Source of the DNA: Styela clava
Lineage: Eukaryota; Chordata; Ascidiacea; Stolidobranchia; Styelidae
Length of the DNA stretch: 64,000 nt
Assembly (NCBI RefSeq): GCF_964204865.1
Contig: NC_135254.1
Span: forward strand, 13,955,001 to 14,019,000
Direction: 5' to 3'
The notes beneath the pieces are model-generated. The model searched no databases. It saw only the letters and a program-made list of their open reading frames with translations, and was not told the origin of the DNA. Shown one piece after another: positions 1 through 12,563 of this stretch; position 1 is the stretch's first letter, and the number at the start of each line of letters is the position of its first letter. The position numbers and the translations under genes are program-made.

Positions 1-2006
1 CGGAAAGTTGACGTGAGTCATGCAGTTAGAAATATATCGAGACGGAATCGATTATGGTGTATTTTGTTACTAGTGGAAATGTCTATTATCGAATAGTTGA
101 TATTTAATAATTTTACATCTTTTTCATTTGGATTTTCAAATAATTAGTACTTAGTTCAATTGATTATATCAACTCTTTTTCAAATTTCTTTGAACATCTC
201 TAGCGGGCATATATATACCAAATGTTGTCCATGTGTAGCATGGATAAAGTTACTTTTAATACTCAATTATCACACATGGTCCGAATTAGTTTCGTTACAC
301 TACGAGCCAAACAAATACATTATTATTGTCGCTTTAGTCTTATACGCACCACAGTCTTGACTATGACTAATCAAATATTGTATTCTAGAATTGAGTAATT
401 GTTCAAAACAGTATTTATCATATAAATCAGACCAAAACGATTTATTATGTACAGGTAGTGTTCAGCACGCTTGACTCGAGAAGTTTGTCGTGATGAACTT
501 TCATGGAATATGAAAAATTTAGCAACTCGGATCAATCGCAAAACTACGGGTTAATTAATGTTAAAACTAGTTTCATGTTTAGACATATTTTAAGTCAGTT
601 CTATAGTATAGACTCATCGATAAATCATTAAATTTGTTTATAATTTTTATTGCTAATAAATTCCGTCTATGCCGCGCTTGAGAATGAGATATGTAAAATA
701 TTGGCAGGGAATACTATGACATTAATTATATAGCAAGGTATGTGAGGTATGAGGTATGTCTTGTGTTCGAGCAGTGTTAGACAAATCCTACTACTTTTTT
801 GAGATAAATTATATTTCATAGTATGTAGTAGTTTCCTACCACTGAGTGGTCTACTGTAAAGAGCCTTTTTAAAGGCAACGCTATGCAATTCTTCTTGGGG
901 AATGAGACTAGTAGTCGGTGGATGAGGCAGGATACATGTCTCTCTCAAAGGGCAACAAGGGCATTACAAATAGCGACGCTTTCTCTAACCGATTACCAGA
1001 TGCCGCCGCTTTATGAACAAATTGACTGTTTTCACAAATTTTACAATTGTGACTGAACATTTTGCATACATTTTACTAGACGTCACGCAACTCGTGATTT
1101 AGTTAGATCAATTGCAAAATATTGATAGCTGTGATTACGCGTTCAAGACACTAGTAAGTGTGCGCCATATATATAACATTCCATAAGACAACTATATTCC
1201 AACTATGTTATAAAGAATAAGTGCTAATTAAAGACCAGACGGAGTCTTTACCTTTAGGAAAAGCAACATATCCTGAGGGCAAGTGCCTTGCGAGTTTAAT
1301 TCACTGACTTCAGTCAAAGGCTGGCAACCCTCATTGAGCTAATGGCCAGTATCCGTGCGATTAAAATTAAAATCCACCCTGTTATGTTATTGAAGGGAAT
1401 AAATAAATCAGCTTATTGCACAGCAGGTCGAGATGGATATTGGAATTGATTAATTCAACGTTTTATGGGTAGCGAGAATATGTCATTCGTGTATTGTTTT
1501 GTATACATTAGGTTATTTGTATCTCTAACGCAGCGTCTGTTTTTGTTTAGTGTGTATATGAGCCCACGTAAACAATAGTGATATGAAGGACTAGATTGGA
1601 GCATATTCAAATTTTTAAAAGATTGGATTCTCAAGAATCATAATAACACGCTTTTGCTATTTTACTCGAGTTATGGCGTACTTGTAGAGGTTTACCACGT
1701 ACCTGGCTACAGGCGTTTTTCTTTGTCAGTTTGCGCAGTAGTAGCAAAAAGCTAGAATATCGTTCAGGAAATCGCTTAACAATGACGATACGTACATTGT
1801 TAAAAGGTCGCGTATGCATCCAATACTTGGCATAGGTGTTTATTTGTTACCTTAGAATTTCACAGAATGCCATTGTAGCATATGAATACTGCGCACGGAT
1901 CGCCGTCTGCGCGACACGCTCCACCAACAGACCTTTTATAGGGATTTTCAGAATACCTCATTTTGCTATATTTTCAGAAATTGCAAGCGTATGCATTACA
2001 ATAGAG
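1..2006. other. Intergenic, no gene recognised
   Basis: AT-rich sequence with only short, low-complexity open frames in all six frames. I see no plausible exon with acceptor, coding-like frame and donor, and no repeat boundary. It may hold upstream sequence of the membrane-protein gene that follows. Confidence 0.5.
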
Positions 2007-2854
2007 CAGTGTTTCCAAACCCGAGTCCGCGGTCTCAAATGAGTCCGCAGAGCGTTCGAATGAGTCAACGACCAAATTGGAAAGTTATGTAGTAGTATAT
2101 TTGATGTAGGTCACTAACCTTTTCAGTATCGCGAAATTCATTGCGGGGCGAAAACGTTTTTACCAGACTTAAAGAACCAACCAAGTTACGATTTACGTTA
2201 GTATTTACATAAAACATAAAAGGCGAGTTTATTCACATAATATTAATCGAGTCAATAGTTACCGATTACTGAGGGCTGAGCAAAATATTCGAACAGCAAA
2301 CTATTAGAATACCTGGTAACATGTGAATTGGACACAGCACGTCAATCGCGCTGAATCAAACGATTGGATTGCACAACGGACTCGCAGATTTCTGACAAAA
2401 ACACACGAGTTTACACGTACTTTTCGCTTCCGTTAAAATTGAGTGTTATATTTGGGTTTTCTATCTATTTGTTTCCTGTAACATCATTGCTACATTTTTA
2501 AATGATCTTATTGTGCGCCAATATCGCATGAATTTCACATCTTTTCAGTGGGCCATTTGGCAAAATTCGAATCACCAATACAAATAACAAAAATGTAACA
2601 TTTCAAAATTTTCCGAGCGGATATATTAATTTGAATATGAAATACCATTAGGTGAGTTCTATCAGATTTCAATGGATACGCAGTAACAACTTTTCGGAGG
2701 ATTTGTTTCGAAGCAAAAAAAAACATAGACTCGATAGAAATTGCTTATTGCTCCTTCACACAGAGTTCAGTTTTACAGTTAACGCACGTTGAGTCTGCAA
2801 AGATTTTCCCTGGTGTGAAAATAGTCCGCGACCAAAAAAGGTTGGGAAACACTG
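2007..2854. mobile_element. Non-autonomous hAT element, 848 bp, exact TSD
   Basis: The left end reads CAGTGTTTCCAAACCC and the right end is its near inverse (GGTTGGGAAACACTG). It is flanked on both sides by the identical 8-bp CAATAGAG (1999-2006 and 2855-2862), the target duplication length expected of hAT transposons. The inside shows no transposase, only short frames. GAGTCCGCG-type motifs near the left end recur as AGTCCGCG near the right end as subterminal repeats. Confidence 0.85.
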
Positions 2855-4534
2855 CAATAGAGGGTGGTGTACAATCAAACCATAATTGCGTAGGTATTTA
2901 GTTTTAGTAAGAATTATGTGAGCTTCCACCGCAAGCTGCAAAAAGTCTATTTGGCGTCATGTGTAGATGGTTACGACAGAGCGTGAATAGGTAGTCATAT
3001 GAGTCGAAAGAGGGTCTAACGCTGCTTTTCGTTTTAATTGATCTAGCTGCCATACTGGAAGACATTCGCAGTTTATCTTCGCAGTAAATACTTCGTTGGG
3101 ATATAGAAGCTCGTGATATAATGATTTGGAACAATTATTGTGAATCTGAGTCATGTGAAAAACAAGGCCACGTCGGGGCTGCAAACGCTGTATATTTAGA
3201 TATAATTTAGAAATTTATAATATGATATTTTGGATTATAGAAAATGCGAAATTAAATAAATACCAACTAGTAATGCGAGCCGAACGCAAATCCATGTTGG
3301 AAACCCACAACCAATTTTATGATATTAGAATGTGAAATTTAAATATTGAAGTTGCGTTAAGGAGCTTAATACTGTTCAAGTTTCGTCTATTTTTACATCG
3401 AGTATTTCCTTTTACTAGTAAACGATGCTAGGAAATGTTATAACGGGACTTCCGGCGATAATTCGTCTCTCCAAGGGGCAGGGCAAGTATTCATGCGCGA
3501 AAAATAGTATGCGTTAAATAGCATTTAGCATGCAATAAACGAGGTGTAACCTTTCGGTGAATCTCAACTTGAATATTTAAACAATCCACCTTAGCTTTGT
3601 GCGGTTACGTAAACATAGCAAAATATCAGCGTCAACCGACCAGGCACCTCTGCACAAAAATCACACTGATATTTATCATGGCATCAAAACATGGAGAATA
3701 CCAGTAATATAGTGAGAATATTTTACTCATTGCTGTCGAAACATTGGTGATTCATAATACTAGCCAAAAATGAATACGCGCTTGATACGGATTTGTCACA
3801 ATGTACAGCCAAGATTTTTTTTCATTTTATTTTTTCCCTCCTCAATAAGCGGGTACAGATTTTCTCGCATTTCCTCAGAAATGAACGCTGTGATGCATAA
3901 AAATGATGCTCTTATGGCATCTTAACACAATGTTCAATCTGGATTCCCTAAACTTCCAGCACATGAAGTATGAACGAAAAATATGCAATTTTACTTTTTT
4001 CAGATTATTACTGTAGCGCAAATTAGTATAATATGAAAACTATTGGCTGCGGACTTGTACAAATTCCCATTGTTACACGATATAAAGTATTTTGTATTCG
4101 AAGATCATTAGCAGGCGGGGTTACGAGTACAGGATGGCAACAAATTGTAAGTTTAATTGATTCTTTATCGTAAGTATTTTTCATGAGTGATTAAGATAAT
4201 TACAATTTCCGTAAAAATGGAAATTAAATTTACTATTTTTTGTTGCATAATGTAGCTGAATTGCCACAGTGCATCATTCAAATTTTCGTTTCGTCATTCA
4301 CGATGAAAACATGGCCTATTTTGTAAATTTTAGAATTTTTTTATATACAAGTTATGCCCACAGTGTGGAACAACATGAACGTCAAACAACATGAACGTCA
4401 AACAATATTTTATACAAAAAAGGAATTTTTCACAAATTTGGCTGACTGCTTTTTGTGCAGAATTTACAATTTTTATGCCACGTCGAAAACACTGTAATTT
4501 AGATAAATACACAATTTCTCAATCTGCATTTCAG
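2855..4534. other. Intergenic / upstream of the membrane-protein gene
   Basis: There is no convincing exon. A short ATG frame at 4133 is followed by a good donor (GTAAGT near 4148), but its phase does not fit the next exon. It is a possible 5' leader, not a proven one. The missing first coding exon of the 4535-9881 gene should lie here or further left. Confidence 0.4.
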
Positions 4535-7500
4535 CTTGGATGCACACTAAGAATTCTACTGCTTTCGTCGTGGGGTTTAAAGTCGATCGATTATACTTTA
4601 CCGCAAACAGGTAAAGTATGTTTCATATCTGTCGGGTTGGAGGAATTGAATGAGAAAAAACGTAAATCAAAGAGATTTAGGGAAAATAATTTCCAAATCT
4701 GGTGGTAGCGGCGCCTTTTTCAGTCTTTCAAAATTGCAGAAAATCAAATGCTATTTGAAGTAAAAAATAACGTTGAAAATCGTTTATTGAAAGTTCAATT
4801 TTTGAATTCACCTATATTATATTGCTTATCCACAATCTTACTGAGAATCCTTCATCCATCCGATGTGCTAAGTATGTCAAATCTAACATTATATATCTTG
4901 TTGTCGCGACCGTCCGAGTAGGGCGAGTAGAGATGCCAATCTACAACCTTCTGAATATATCTTTCGTTCTTTTGACTAACCCCCGGGTCGTACCAATTCA
5001 ATATTTTAATTTCGAATAGATCATTCGTCATTTTATTTCAGTGTTATATCCAACAATCGCTAGACACAGACTTTTTTGCAATGGCTATTTACGGCCTGTG
5101 CTACTTAATATTTCTGAAAGTTGCACTGTGTGACGAGACAAGGTTCAAAATTTCCAACGGAGATCTTGATATATTGATTGCGTCACTTGCAACTCAATCC
5201 TGACGTGCTGATCACTTGAGTGGTACATTGGGTGCAGATCCAACTCTAGGTTACCAAAATTCCATAATGTTATAATAAAAGAAAGATTTGCTTATTTTGT
5301 TTACATTTTTTAGCAAGTTTAAATTCAGTGAATTTCACTATCGTGATCAAAGGCTAGTCCCTGAGGTGAACTTGACTTACTTCGTCTGATTACATTGAGG
5401 TGTTGAATTATTAAGAACAATTTGGCGGTAACGCCGTTATTTTGAGCGCGTTCCAAATGAAAAATATGCAATGTTGAATATGGTGTGGTACGTGATGATT
5501 AGTAAGCGCGTGCTGTTATTTGAGGCGTTATAAATAGCGGGTAAACGATATTAGCATTCTCTTGGGAATCGGGCAAAAATATCAATCTCGATATAATGTG
5601 TTTGACGTATAAACGATGATGAATACATGAGTCACAACTGTAAACAAACCGTTGCCAAGATAAATGAAATTTTATTTAAGGCAAAGACCTTGGTATTAGG
5701 CACACTTTAATTTAGTGTACTCCGAAGCTTACGTTTCAAGCCTGATTCCAATTCGTAATATTTGTAATCGTGTTTTATCTGCAAGCTTAACATATTCATG
5801 GTTCATCATATTTTTAAGCCATTACTTTGAAAAAAAGGGAAAAAATCCAATACAATATGTTGGTCATATATGGATAGTAACCCAAAACTATGAGTCTAAA
5901 ATTCTGAAAACTTGATCCCTGAAGTTGAAACACAAAATCACAATCAAAATTTTGTAATCTTATTTGAAAATGGAGATGATATTTTTACTCATCAAAAGTC
6001 AAGTTTGGCTTTGAACCCACAGCCATATATTAATCATATCTTACTTATTTTGCCAAAGTTCTATCCTATCAACTTTTTGTCCCTTCGAAAACAGCAAATC
6101 ATGCATATTAATTTTATTTTTCAGCTGAAAAAATCATCGGCGTTTATATTGAATTTGGTCTCTTATCTCTTCAAGTAGCAAATGGCATTGTTATTCTTAT
6201 TGGGTTGTGGGCGGTAAGTTTATTGGACTTAGAAGTTAGGTTTAAATAATCAGTTTAATAGGAGTTACACAAACTTATATAATATGATGGGTATTTCATA
6301 TCAATTCCGGGGGAGAGGAAAGTAGATAGGGCGGGTTACTCTCATGTTAAAACCACAGCCTCTCGCCTGGTTACTAGTCAGTGTCGGGTTCCATATCCAT
6401 CAACATGCCGACGTCTAGAAGTTCAGCAATCATCTCACACATAATGAGCCCCTGCGGCATTCAAATTTCGAAACAATGCAGAGTAATCAACAGTGCAAAA
6501 GCGTGTTTCGATCGCTTTTCCCCGTGCACAAACTGCCACGGTGAGTGCATGGGCAAAAACTTCAAAAACGGGCCATGATTTTCTGAAAGTTTTATGTATT
6601 AGTCTAAACTCGACCAAAAAGGTTGAAAATTTTTCCCTTGCCATGAGTTGCAACCATAGCATTTAGTCGGATCACCACATCGGCCCCAGACTGGTTTGTT
6701 ACATGAAAATCCAATGGTAGCAAAGCTCAAAAGTTTTATTTTAATTTAATTTTTAATTTTCATGCTAATTTAAAACTATACCACTAGTCATATTGGGGCT
6801 TTAATTGGAGGATGATCAAAGGACTGAACAAACATTATTTATTTTCAGAACAACGTTTTCTTTCTTTATCCAACACTTGTAATCATTCCAGGATGTTTCT
6901 TAACCGATATTATTATAAAGGGATCCTGCTATGCTGCACTTTTTCTAACACCAGAGGTATTTTGCTTAAGAAAACATAGTCTTTCTATGATAAACTTAAC
7001 AATGTATCAAAAATGATATTTTCTGACCAGTTAGTTGTAATAAACACTGTGATAACTGCAGTTTATTTCATGGTGCTATGCGGAGCATTTTACTACGTTA
7101 CAAAAGTTTATTATTCAATTCACGTAATGACTTGTTCCAATATTGTAATCGGGATATTAAATAATATTTTAGTATCATCTATCACTTTAATTTACACCCA
7201 TTCTCAACTGTATTCTTTAAGCAATTTCCTTCACTTCTGAGTATGTAAATTTAAGCGGTATTGGAGGATTTAGAGGATCAGAAACGAGCTTATCACCAGC
7301 ACACGACGTGCTTGTCGTTATTTTTTTATAGGCAATTCATTTTTTATATTATCTTGGAAAATGGGAAAATTCTTAGTTCGATGATCTCTTGTTAATTTCA
7401 GACTTTGCTTATTTCTGCTCATTTTTATTCCAGGTTACTTCATTTGGAGTTTTATCTTTAATTGAAGTTTGGTTTCGTGGATTAAGTTTGGTAAGAATAT

Positions 7501-9881
7501 TTGGTATAAAAATTCTAAGTTGAAGTTGCCTTTACATGAATAACCCATTGCTGATTCTCATTTTGGTCGATTTTCGAAGGCTGTTTTTGTTTTTTTAGAT
7601 GTACGGGTGGATTATTATAATATCGTATATTTACTATAAAAGGAATGATTGGAAATTAACGGAAGTTAACATTCAGTTAAATCCAAAAACTCCAGATCGA
7701 GTTAGTGCGATTGTTCGTCGCGCCTCTTCTAAATCTCCATTTAGCCGAAATTCTAGTCTTTCACAAAGAGGAAGACGATCTTTCTTGCTACGTAATCCTT
7801 CGAAGAAAGCCAACAAAAGTGAAAATGGTGGTGCTGGACAGGGGGTTAAAACTTCACCCGAAAAACTGAGCGAAAACGAAAATATTACTCAATATGATAC
7901 AGCACTTTTAAAACAAACAGTAATGGATAACCAGAATCCAAACAGTAACCACGACGAAAATTCTTCAATGAATAACGATAATTTAACAGATTCAGTCAGA
8001 GATGGCGAATCTGATATACTTTTGGGAGAATCTGCTATGATGAGTATGAAGCGAATACCTTCTCAGCGTAACAAAAGAGATATTTCTAACCCCGGAAGTT
8101 ATAGTGACAAAACCGGAAGTATGGCTTCCAAACCATTTATTCCGACGTCACTTCAACGGTCACCTCCGCCCAGATACAAAAAGCGAGGAGGATTCATTCC
8201 AGAGGTGTTAAGAACACCAAGTAGTATAGATAGCTCTAAAAAACCTGAAGCTTTGTCGCTAAAAAGAAAAACTTCCCAAAAATCCCAGAGAAGCGCCGAG
8301 TCTGAATCAACATTAGCGGCAAACACAATTGAACTTTCAACTTCCGCACGTGAGCCTTCTGATGACGATGAAGCATCACTATTGCGACAGAGTAAAAGCA
8401 AAAAACACAAGTCACATATGCAGGTATGAAAGTTTTTAATGTAAAATCAATTCAATGTTAACATGAAAAATATACACAAACTAATGGGTCTCAGTGGTCA
8501 GTTGACATTCAAAGTTAAGTGGGGTGAGTGCAGTCCAAAACTTTGATGAGAAACGTGTGACCGCCAATAATAATCAAATATCATTTTTATGAAGGACTCT
8601 GAGTCAAAATGGCAATGATTCGAAAGCGAATACTTGCTCTCACTTATCAAGTGCTTTATAATCTGGTCTACTTAAAAAAAACTCAAGTTCATCGGAAGTT
8701 TTCATTTAACTATAAAGCCACACATCATTGAGTTGTAACAACTGAACGTATAAGTTTACCCACGATGTTCGTGATTTATGATCTCGTATAATAAATTCGG
8801 ATGCGGCAAACAGCGGGTAATAATATTTTATAGTAGACACCAGTTCAAAACTCCATTTTATCTCGTTTTAAAACTATATGAGTCATTCATAACTTGAATC
8901 CTGTATTTTGAATGAACAAATTATTTTTCTATACAGACACAATCAACACGAGATAATGATACAAGGCCACCGAGTCTCCCCAGTCGACCACCAGTGGGAA
9001 GATTACCAACAAATCCACCAAGAACAAAACCATCTGGACTACCACACATGAATTGGTTTAAAAGGGTAACTAAAATGTATTTTTTTGTCCCAATTCCAAC
9101 GTCTTACGTGAACAGTTCAAATTTAAGTATTATTTAAGTATTATCTAATCTGTTACTATCATTTTCGAAAATTTGCATTTTATTTTGTGTCACTGGGTTT
9201 CACTAAGCTTATTATTATTTATATTCCATAAAACGTTGTTGAAAGCTTCAATTTGAAGAATAATCAGTGTTTCCCAAACTTATATTTATCCAAGCACCTA
9301 TCTATAATTACCTGATATCATATTGAAACACTCGTTGCTTATATTCTTGATGAATTACTTTCACATTGTATCAATCCCTATCATTTTTCTTGTATGTTTT
9401 TACATTCAATAGTCTTTTGTTAAGAATATTAATAGAGGCTTTGTAAAACTCCGACGAGACAGCAACATTAAATATATTTATCAGTGGAGGTTACGCGAGA
9501 CTAACTCTCAGCAGGACTCTTGAATTACGTTAAATATATTGTTCAGTTTTTCTCTTTTTGTGGGTACCACCTGAAAGAATGACTTGCTTGCTATTAAATT
9601 TGTCAATTGCTTTTCGTATAAGTATGCTGATCTGAGCATTGACTTTAATTACACCAAGTCTCACATCCAATCAATCAAATTCTATTCATGCTACGCTATT
9701 CGTTTTTCCTCAACATCTTTCTCAATATTTTTCGAAAAATCGCAATATCTTTTAACGCCCAAGTGTTTTCTTGTTTGTATCAATTTGTTCATTTTTTTAC
9801 TAGATAAAAGACAATTCACCTCCGGCGGATAGTCCAGTGGCTTTGGGCAAAAAACATGTTCCTGACCCAGTGCTGGTGTGA
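4535..9881 (+). CDS. Multi-pass membrane protein with long Ser/Pro-rich tail (N-terminus not found)
   Basis: I built this gene from exons whose phases join: 4535-4610 (weakest), 6125-6213, 6849-6956, 7031-7105, 7434-7490, 7599-8423, 8937-9065 and 9804-9881 ending in TGA, about 478 residues as seen. Exons 2 to 5 and the start of exon 6 encode hydrophobic stretches (VANGIVILIGLW, YPTLVIIPGCFL, VITAVYFMVLCG, YGWIIIISYIYY), giving about four membrane spans. The rest of exon 6 is a 260-residue polar tail rich in Ser, Arg and Lys (RRASSKSPFSRNSS). Exon 7 is Pro-rich with PxxP motifs (RPPSLPSRPP), as SH3 ligands have. The predicted C-terminus DPVLV fits a class II PDZ ligand. The arrangement recalls LAPTM/DUF4728-type four-span proteins, but I do not recognise the family. 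If exon 7 is not spliced, the frame reads on to a stop near 9137. A poly(A) signal lies at 10042. Exons 2-6 are the surest; the first and last are tentative. Confidence 0.6.
6297..6540 (-). repeat. Degenerate tRNA-derived SINE in intron
   Basis: This is a reversed, diverged copy of the SINE best seen at 35472-35815. Shared landmarks are CCGGGGGAGAGGAAAG, the CCTCTCGCCTGGTTAC block, and the CACACATAATGAGCCC stretch matching the CGCACATAACCATCCC block. It lies in the intron between exons 2 and 3 of the membrane-protein gene. The heavy divergence indicates an old insertion. Confidence 0.65.
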
Positions 9882-9960
9882 ACAAAGAAGGGCAAAATAC
9901 GATAAAGCTCGTAACGTTACTAACGTCAAAGGCGTTACATCTTTTATGCACAGTTGGCAT
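9871..9960. repeat. Arm of a 90-bp inverted repeat (partner 12964-13054)
   Basis: Read on the - strand, this segment matches the + strand at 12964-13054 at roughly 80% by eye, starting from an ATG-containing context and ending near TTCACA. Both copies stay open in the same frame, with shared peptide RCNA...SNVTS.IVFCPS. Several differences fall in third codon positions and there is one in-frame 3-bp gap. It could be a diverged repeat or a decayed duplicated exon. Confidence 0.5.
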
Positions 9961-10041
9961 CAGCCCTGCGCACTCTTCGGGTGATATGGTCTGTTCCTGA
10001 TTCAGATCTCTTCGACGATCATGATATATATATTGCCATTA

Positions 10042-10047
10042 AATAAA
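10042..10047 (+). terminator. Candidate poly(A) signal AATAAA
   Basis: A canonical AATAAA lies about 160 bases after the predicted TGA at 9881 and is the first good signal downstream of the membrane-protein gene. Position is the only support. Confidence 0.35.
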
Positions 10048-10758
10048 TTTCGAGACTCGAGCCACCATGTGACTAAATCGTGTATCATATATGCAAACGT
10101 TACCTTGGATCTTACTTAGGCTTGAATTTGGCCTTTTCTGCGGGCAGAGTGGATTATATCCGCGTGGAAAATGCTCCCAATATTCATAAAAAATATTTCA
10201 AATGAATTGGCATTACATCTAACGCCGCAACTTCACTCACAATCATATTGCGTTCTAACGCCGTCAAATCGACCAAACCAGTGGCCTGAAATTTTTATTC
10301 TAGTATGAACAATATAAATATCGATAGTATATTTCATTCGAAAAAAATCAGTTTTGGAAGACAGTAGATACAGCCGTCCTAGTTTACACGCCCAAAAATG
10401 CTGATTGGTCAATTATTGCGTCATTCGAAAACTTGATGGCCCTATGTTGCCATTGTCTATGCAGTTAGACCATGTTTGTTTTGTGTGTTTTTTTCTTCTT
10501 ATTTTTAGAATTTGCTGAAATTAAAATACAGAAAAATAATGAAACAAAGAAGCAGAAGCAAAAACAGTGATAACGTAGCTTTTCTTGACACTCGCTAATA
10601 AGTGAACAGATTTTTTTTGAAGTTACCATCCGATATTAGTCACCTGCTACGATATACTAGTAATTAGCAAAGATTTATATACACTACTGACTACGGTGTG
10701 AAACTAAGCCTGAATAAAAAAAACAGCATGTTTTCTGACGATATCCAATACCCTAACT
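10048..10758. other. Intergenic, nothing recognised
   Basis: AT-rich sequence after the membrane-protein gene, up to the hAT element that follows. I see no exon or repeat boundary. Confidence 0.4.
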
Positions 10759-12276
10759 CAGTGCTCTTCAACCGGGTATACTGTATACCTAAGTGTATAC
10801 CAGACCATTCGTAGGGTATACGACTGATAAAAGGTATACGAAGGGTATACAACCGATAAAGGGTATACGAAGAGTGTACAGCCTAAATCAGGAATTGTAT
10901 GCTCTAATATGATAACTTTTAAAATATTCATTTGGAGACAACAATGCAAACGCGACGCACATGAAGTATAAAATGTCATTCACGCAATTAACCGACTTGA
11001 GCACATTGTTACATCACAAATTATGTAGATAATTCAGGCACGTGTCTGGGTTTTGATGATTTCGGCTGCCATGCATGTCGCTTGATCTGCTGAAAGAAAA
11101 TGAATTACACGATGTTCTACGGTTCTATTTTGTGAATACGATTAAGAAAAGTTCAAAACAAACGAGACTTTTCTCGAAACTGTGTGAAGAAACAGCCGCC
11201 ACTTTCAAAGAACTTTTTTCTACATTCAGAAGTACGGTGGCTGTCCCGAGGAAAAGTTCTTTTCCATGTGTTTGAACTTCGCGAGCAATTAGGCGTATTA
11301 CACTAAAAGAGGAGACCGAAAAACCACCAAGTTTCGTAATATATATTGGGTTGCAAAATTAGCGTACATGGCGTCGATTTTTGATCGTTTTAATCAAGTG
11401 AACGTCAGTCTTCAAGGAGGTGATATATTTCGATCAGCGAAATCACTGCTCTGAAGATGAAAATTCAACTCTGGAAAAACAATGCTTCTTCAGGAAACTT
11501 CATTGACTTTCCTCTTTCAAATCAATATTTGAAAGAGTCTGGGTGGTAGTTTGAGGACGTTTCAACGATAAATACCATGTCTACCCTAATTGTTGGTCAT
11601 TTGAATAGCGTGATAAATAATGCTTTGTACTTTCCTGAAGATAAAAACATCTGGATAGACGCCTGGAAGAAAACTCGTGGATAATGCAGCCATTTACTAG
11701 TGAACCAACAGAAGACGAGGAATTGTTGGAATCCGGGAATTTAAATCAAAAAATTTCATTCCGCGAAATGGATTACTCGGGAGTTTTGGGTTTCTCTTTT
11801 TGGATTTCCCGAGTACAAAAATCTGGCAGAAAAGGCCGTTGCTCTCCTGGTACAGATGCTGACGACTTATTTGTGTGAAGAAGGGGTTTCCAGTCTTGTT
11901 GAAATCAAGTCGAAAAAGCGAAACTCAATACTTGATATGGATTCACTAATGCGGGGAGCAATTGAAAAGGAACTAAAACCCTGTTATGGACGAATTGCCG
12001 AAACTATACAAGAACAAAGAAGCCACTGAAACTAAATTAACATTGTCTTTACATTTTTCACACATTTGGGTGTTAAATTAATTGCATCTGTGAGTAAAAA
12101 CTAAAAGAAGCATTTTCAATGACTCGCCCCGCCACCTAGATTTTAGTTTTTTTCAATATGTGCCTAACATTTAATGTTTATTTTAGCTTGAAATAAACAT
12201 TGGTATTTGTAAGGTATACGAAGTTCTCGAAAAATTGTAAAAGGTATACCACGGTAAAAAAGGTTGAAGAACACTG
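10759..12276 (+). mobile_element. hAT element with decayed transposase, 1.5 kb
   Basis: The termini are CAGTGCTCTTCAACC and its inverse GGTTGAAGAACACTG. A 7-bp CCTAACT flanks it (10752-10758 and 12280-12286, the latter after 3 extra bases). The left subterminal region carries at least seven GGTATAC-type repeats between 10775 and 10870, and the right end carries two more, a layout typical of transposase binding sites. A broken transposase lies inside, described separately. Confidence 0.8.
11075..12029 (+). pseudogene. hAT transposase remnant (SCAND3/ZBED5-like)
   Basis: Two open parts remain: 11075-11275, and a C-terminal part from about 11445 to 12029 broken by stops and frame changes. The end carries the hAT dimerisation signature: a run with YLCEEGVSSLVEIKSKKRN about 30 residues before the end, matching the tTYLCE.gFS.l..iK.k.RN pattern of SCAND3/ZBED5/FAM200-type transposases. 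The segment KIQLWKNN...GNF.DFP also fits that family. The frame is interrupted several times, so no functional product is expected. Confidence 0.75.
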
Positions 12277-12563
12277 CGGCCTAACTAACTAGTCGAAGAT
12301 TAGAAGTTAATATATGAATTATCGAATGATAATGTTGAAGTGAGAGATAGGAAATCCTTGAAACACAATTAATTTATTACACGAAATTACACAAAATTAA
12401 ATTATGTGTAGCAAGTTCCAACTTCATAATAATTAAAAAAGTTAACTAATTGAAAAGCAAACAAAAAACTTGGAATGCTAAGAATTTGAATATGACATCG
12501 TGGTCACGATTCTTCCCTAGACCGGACCGGGTTTTTTTTTATTAACAATGTCTCATAAAACAC

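Noticed and set aside
5051..5136. Segment with acceptor and a hydrophobic frame (MAIYGLCYLIFLKVAL) in the membrane-protein gene region
   Set aside because: Possible alternative second exon, but its donor is weak. The 4535-4610 exon joins 6125 in phase with a better donor.
9267..9300. CAGTGTTTCCCAAAC, a hAT-like left end
   Set aside because: No matching right end or target duplication found nearby.
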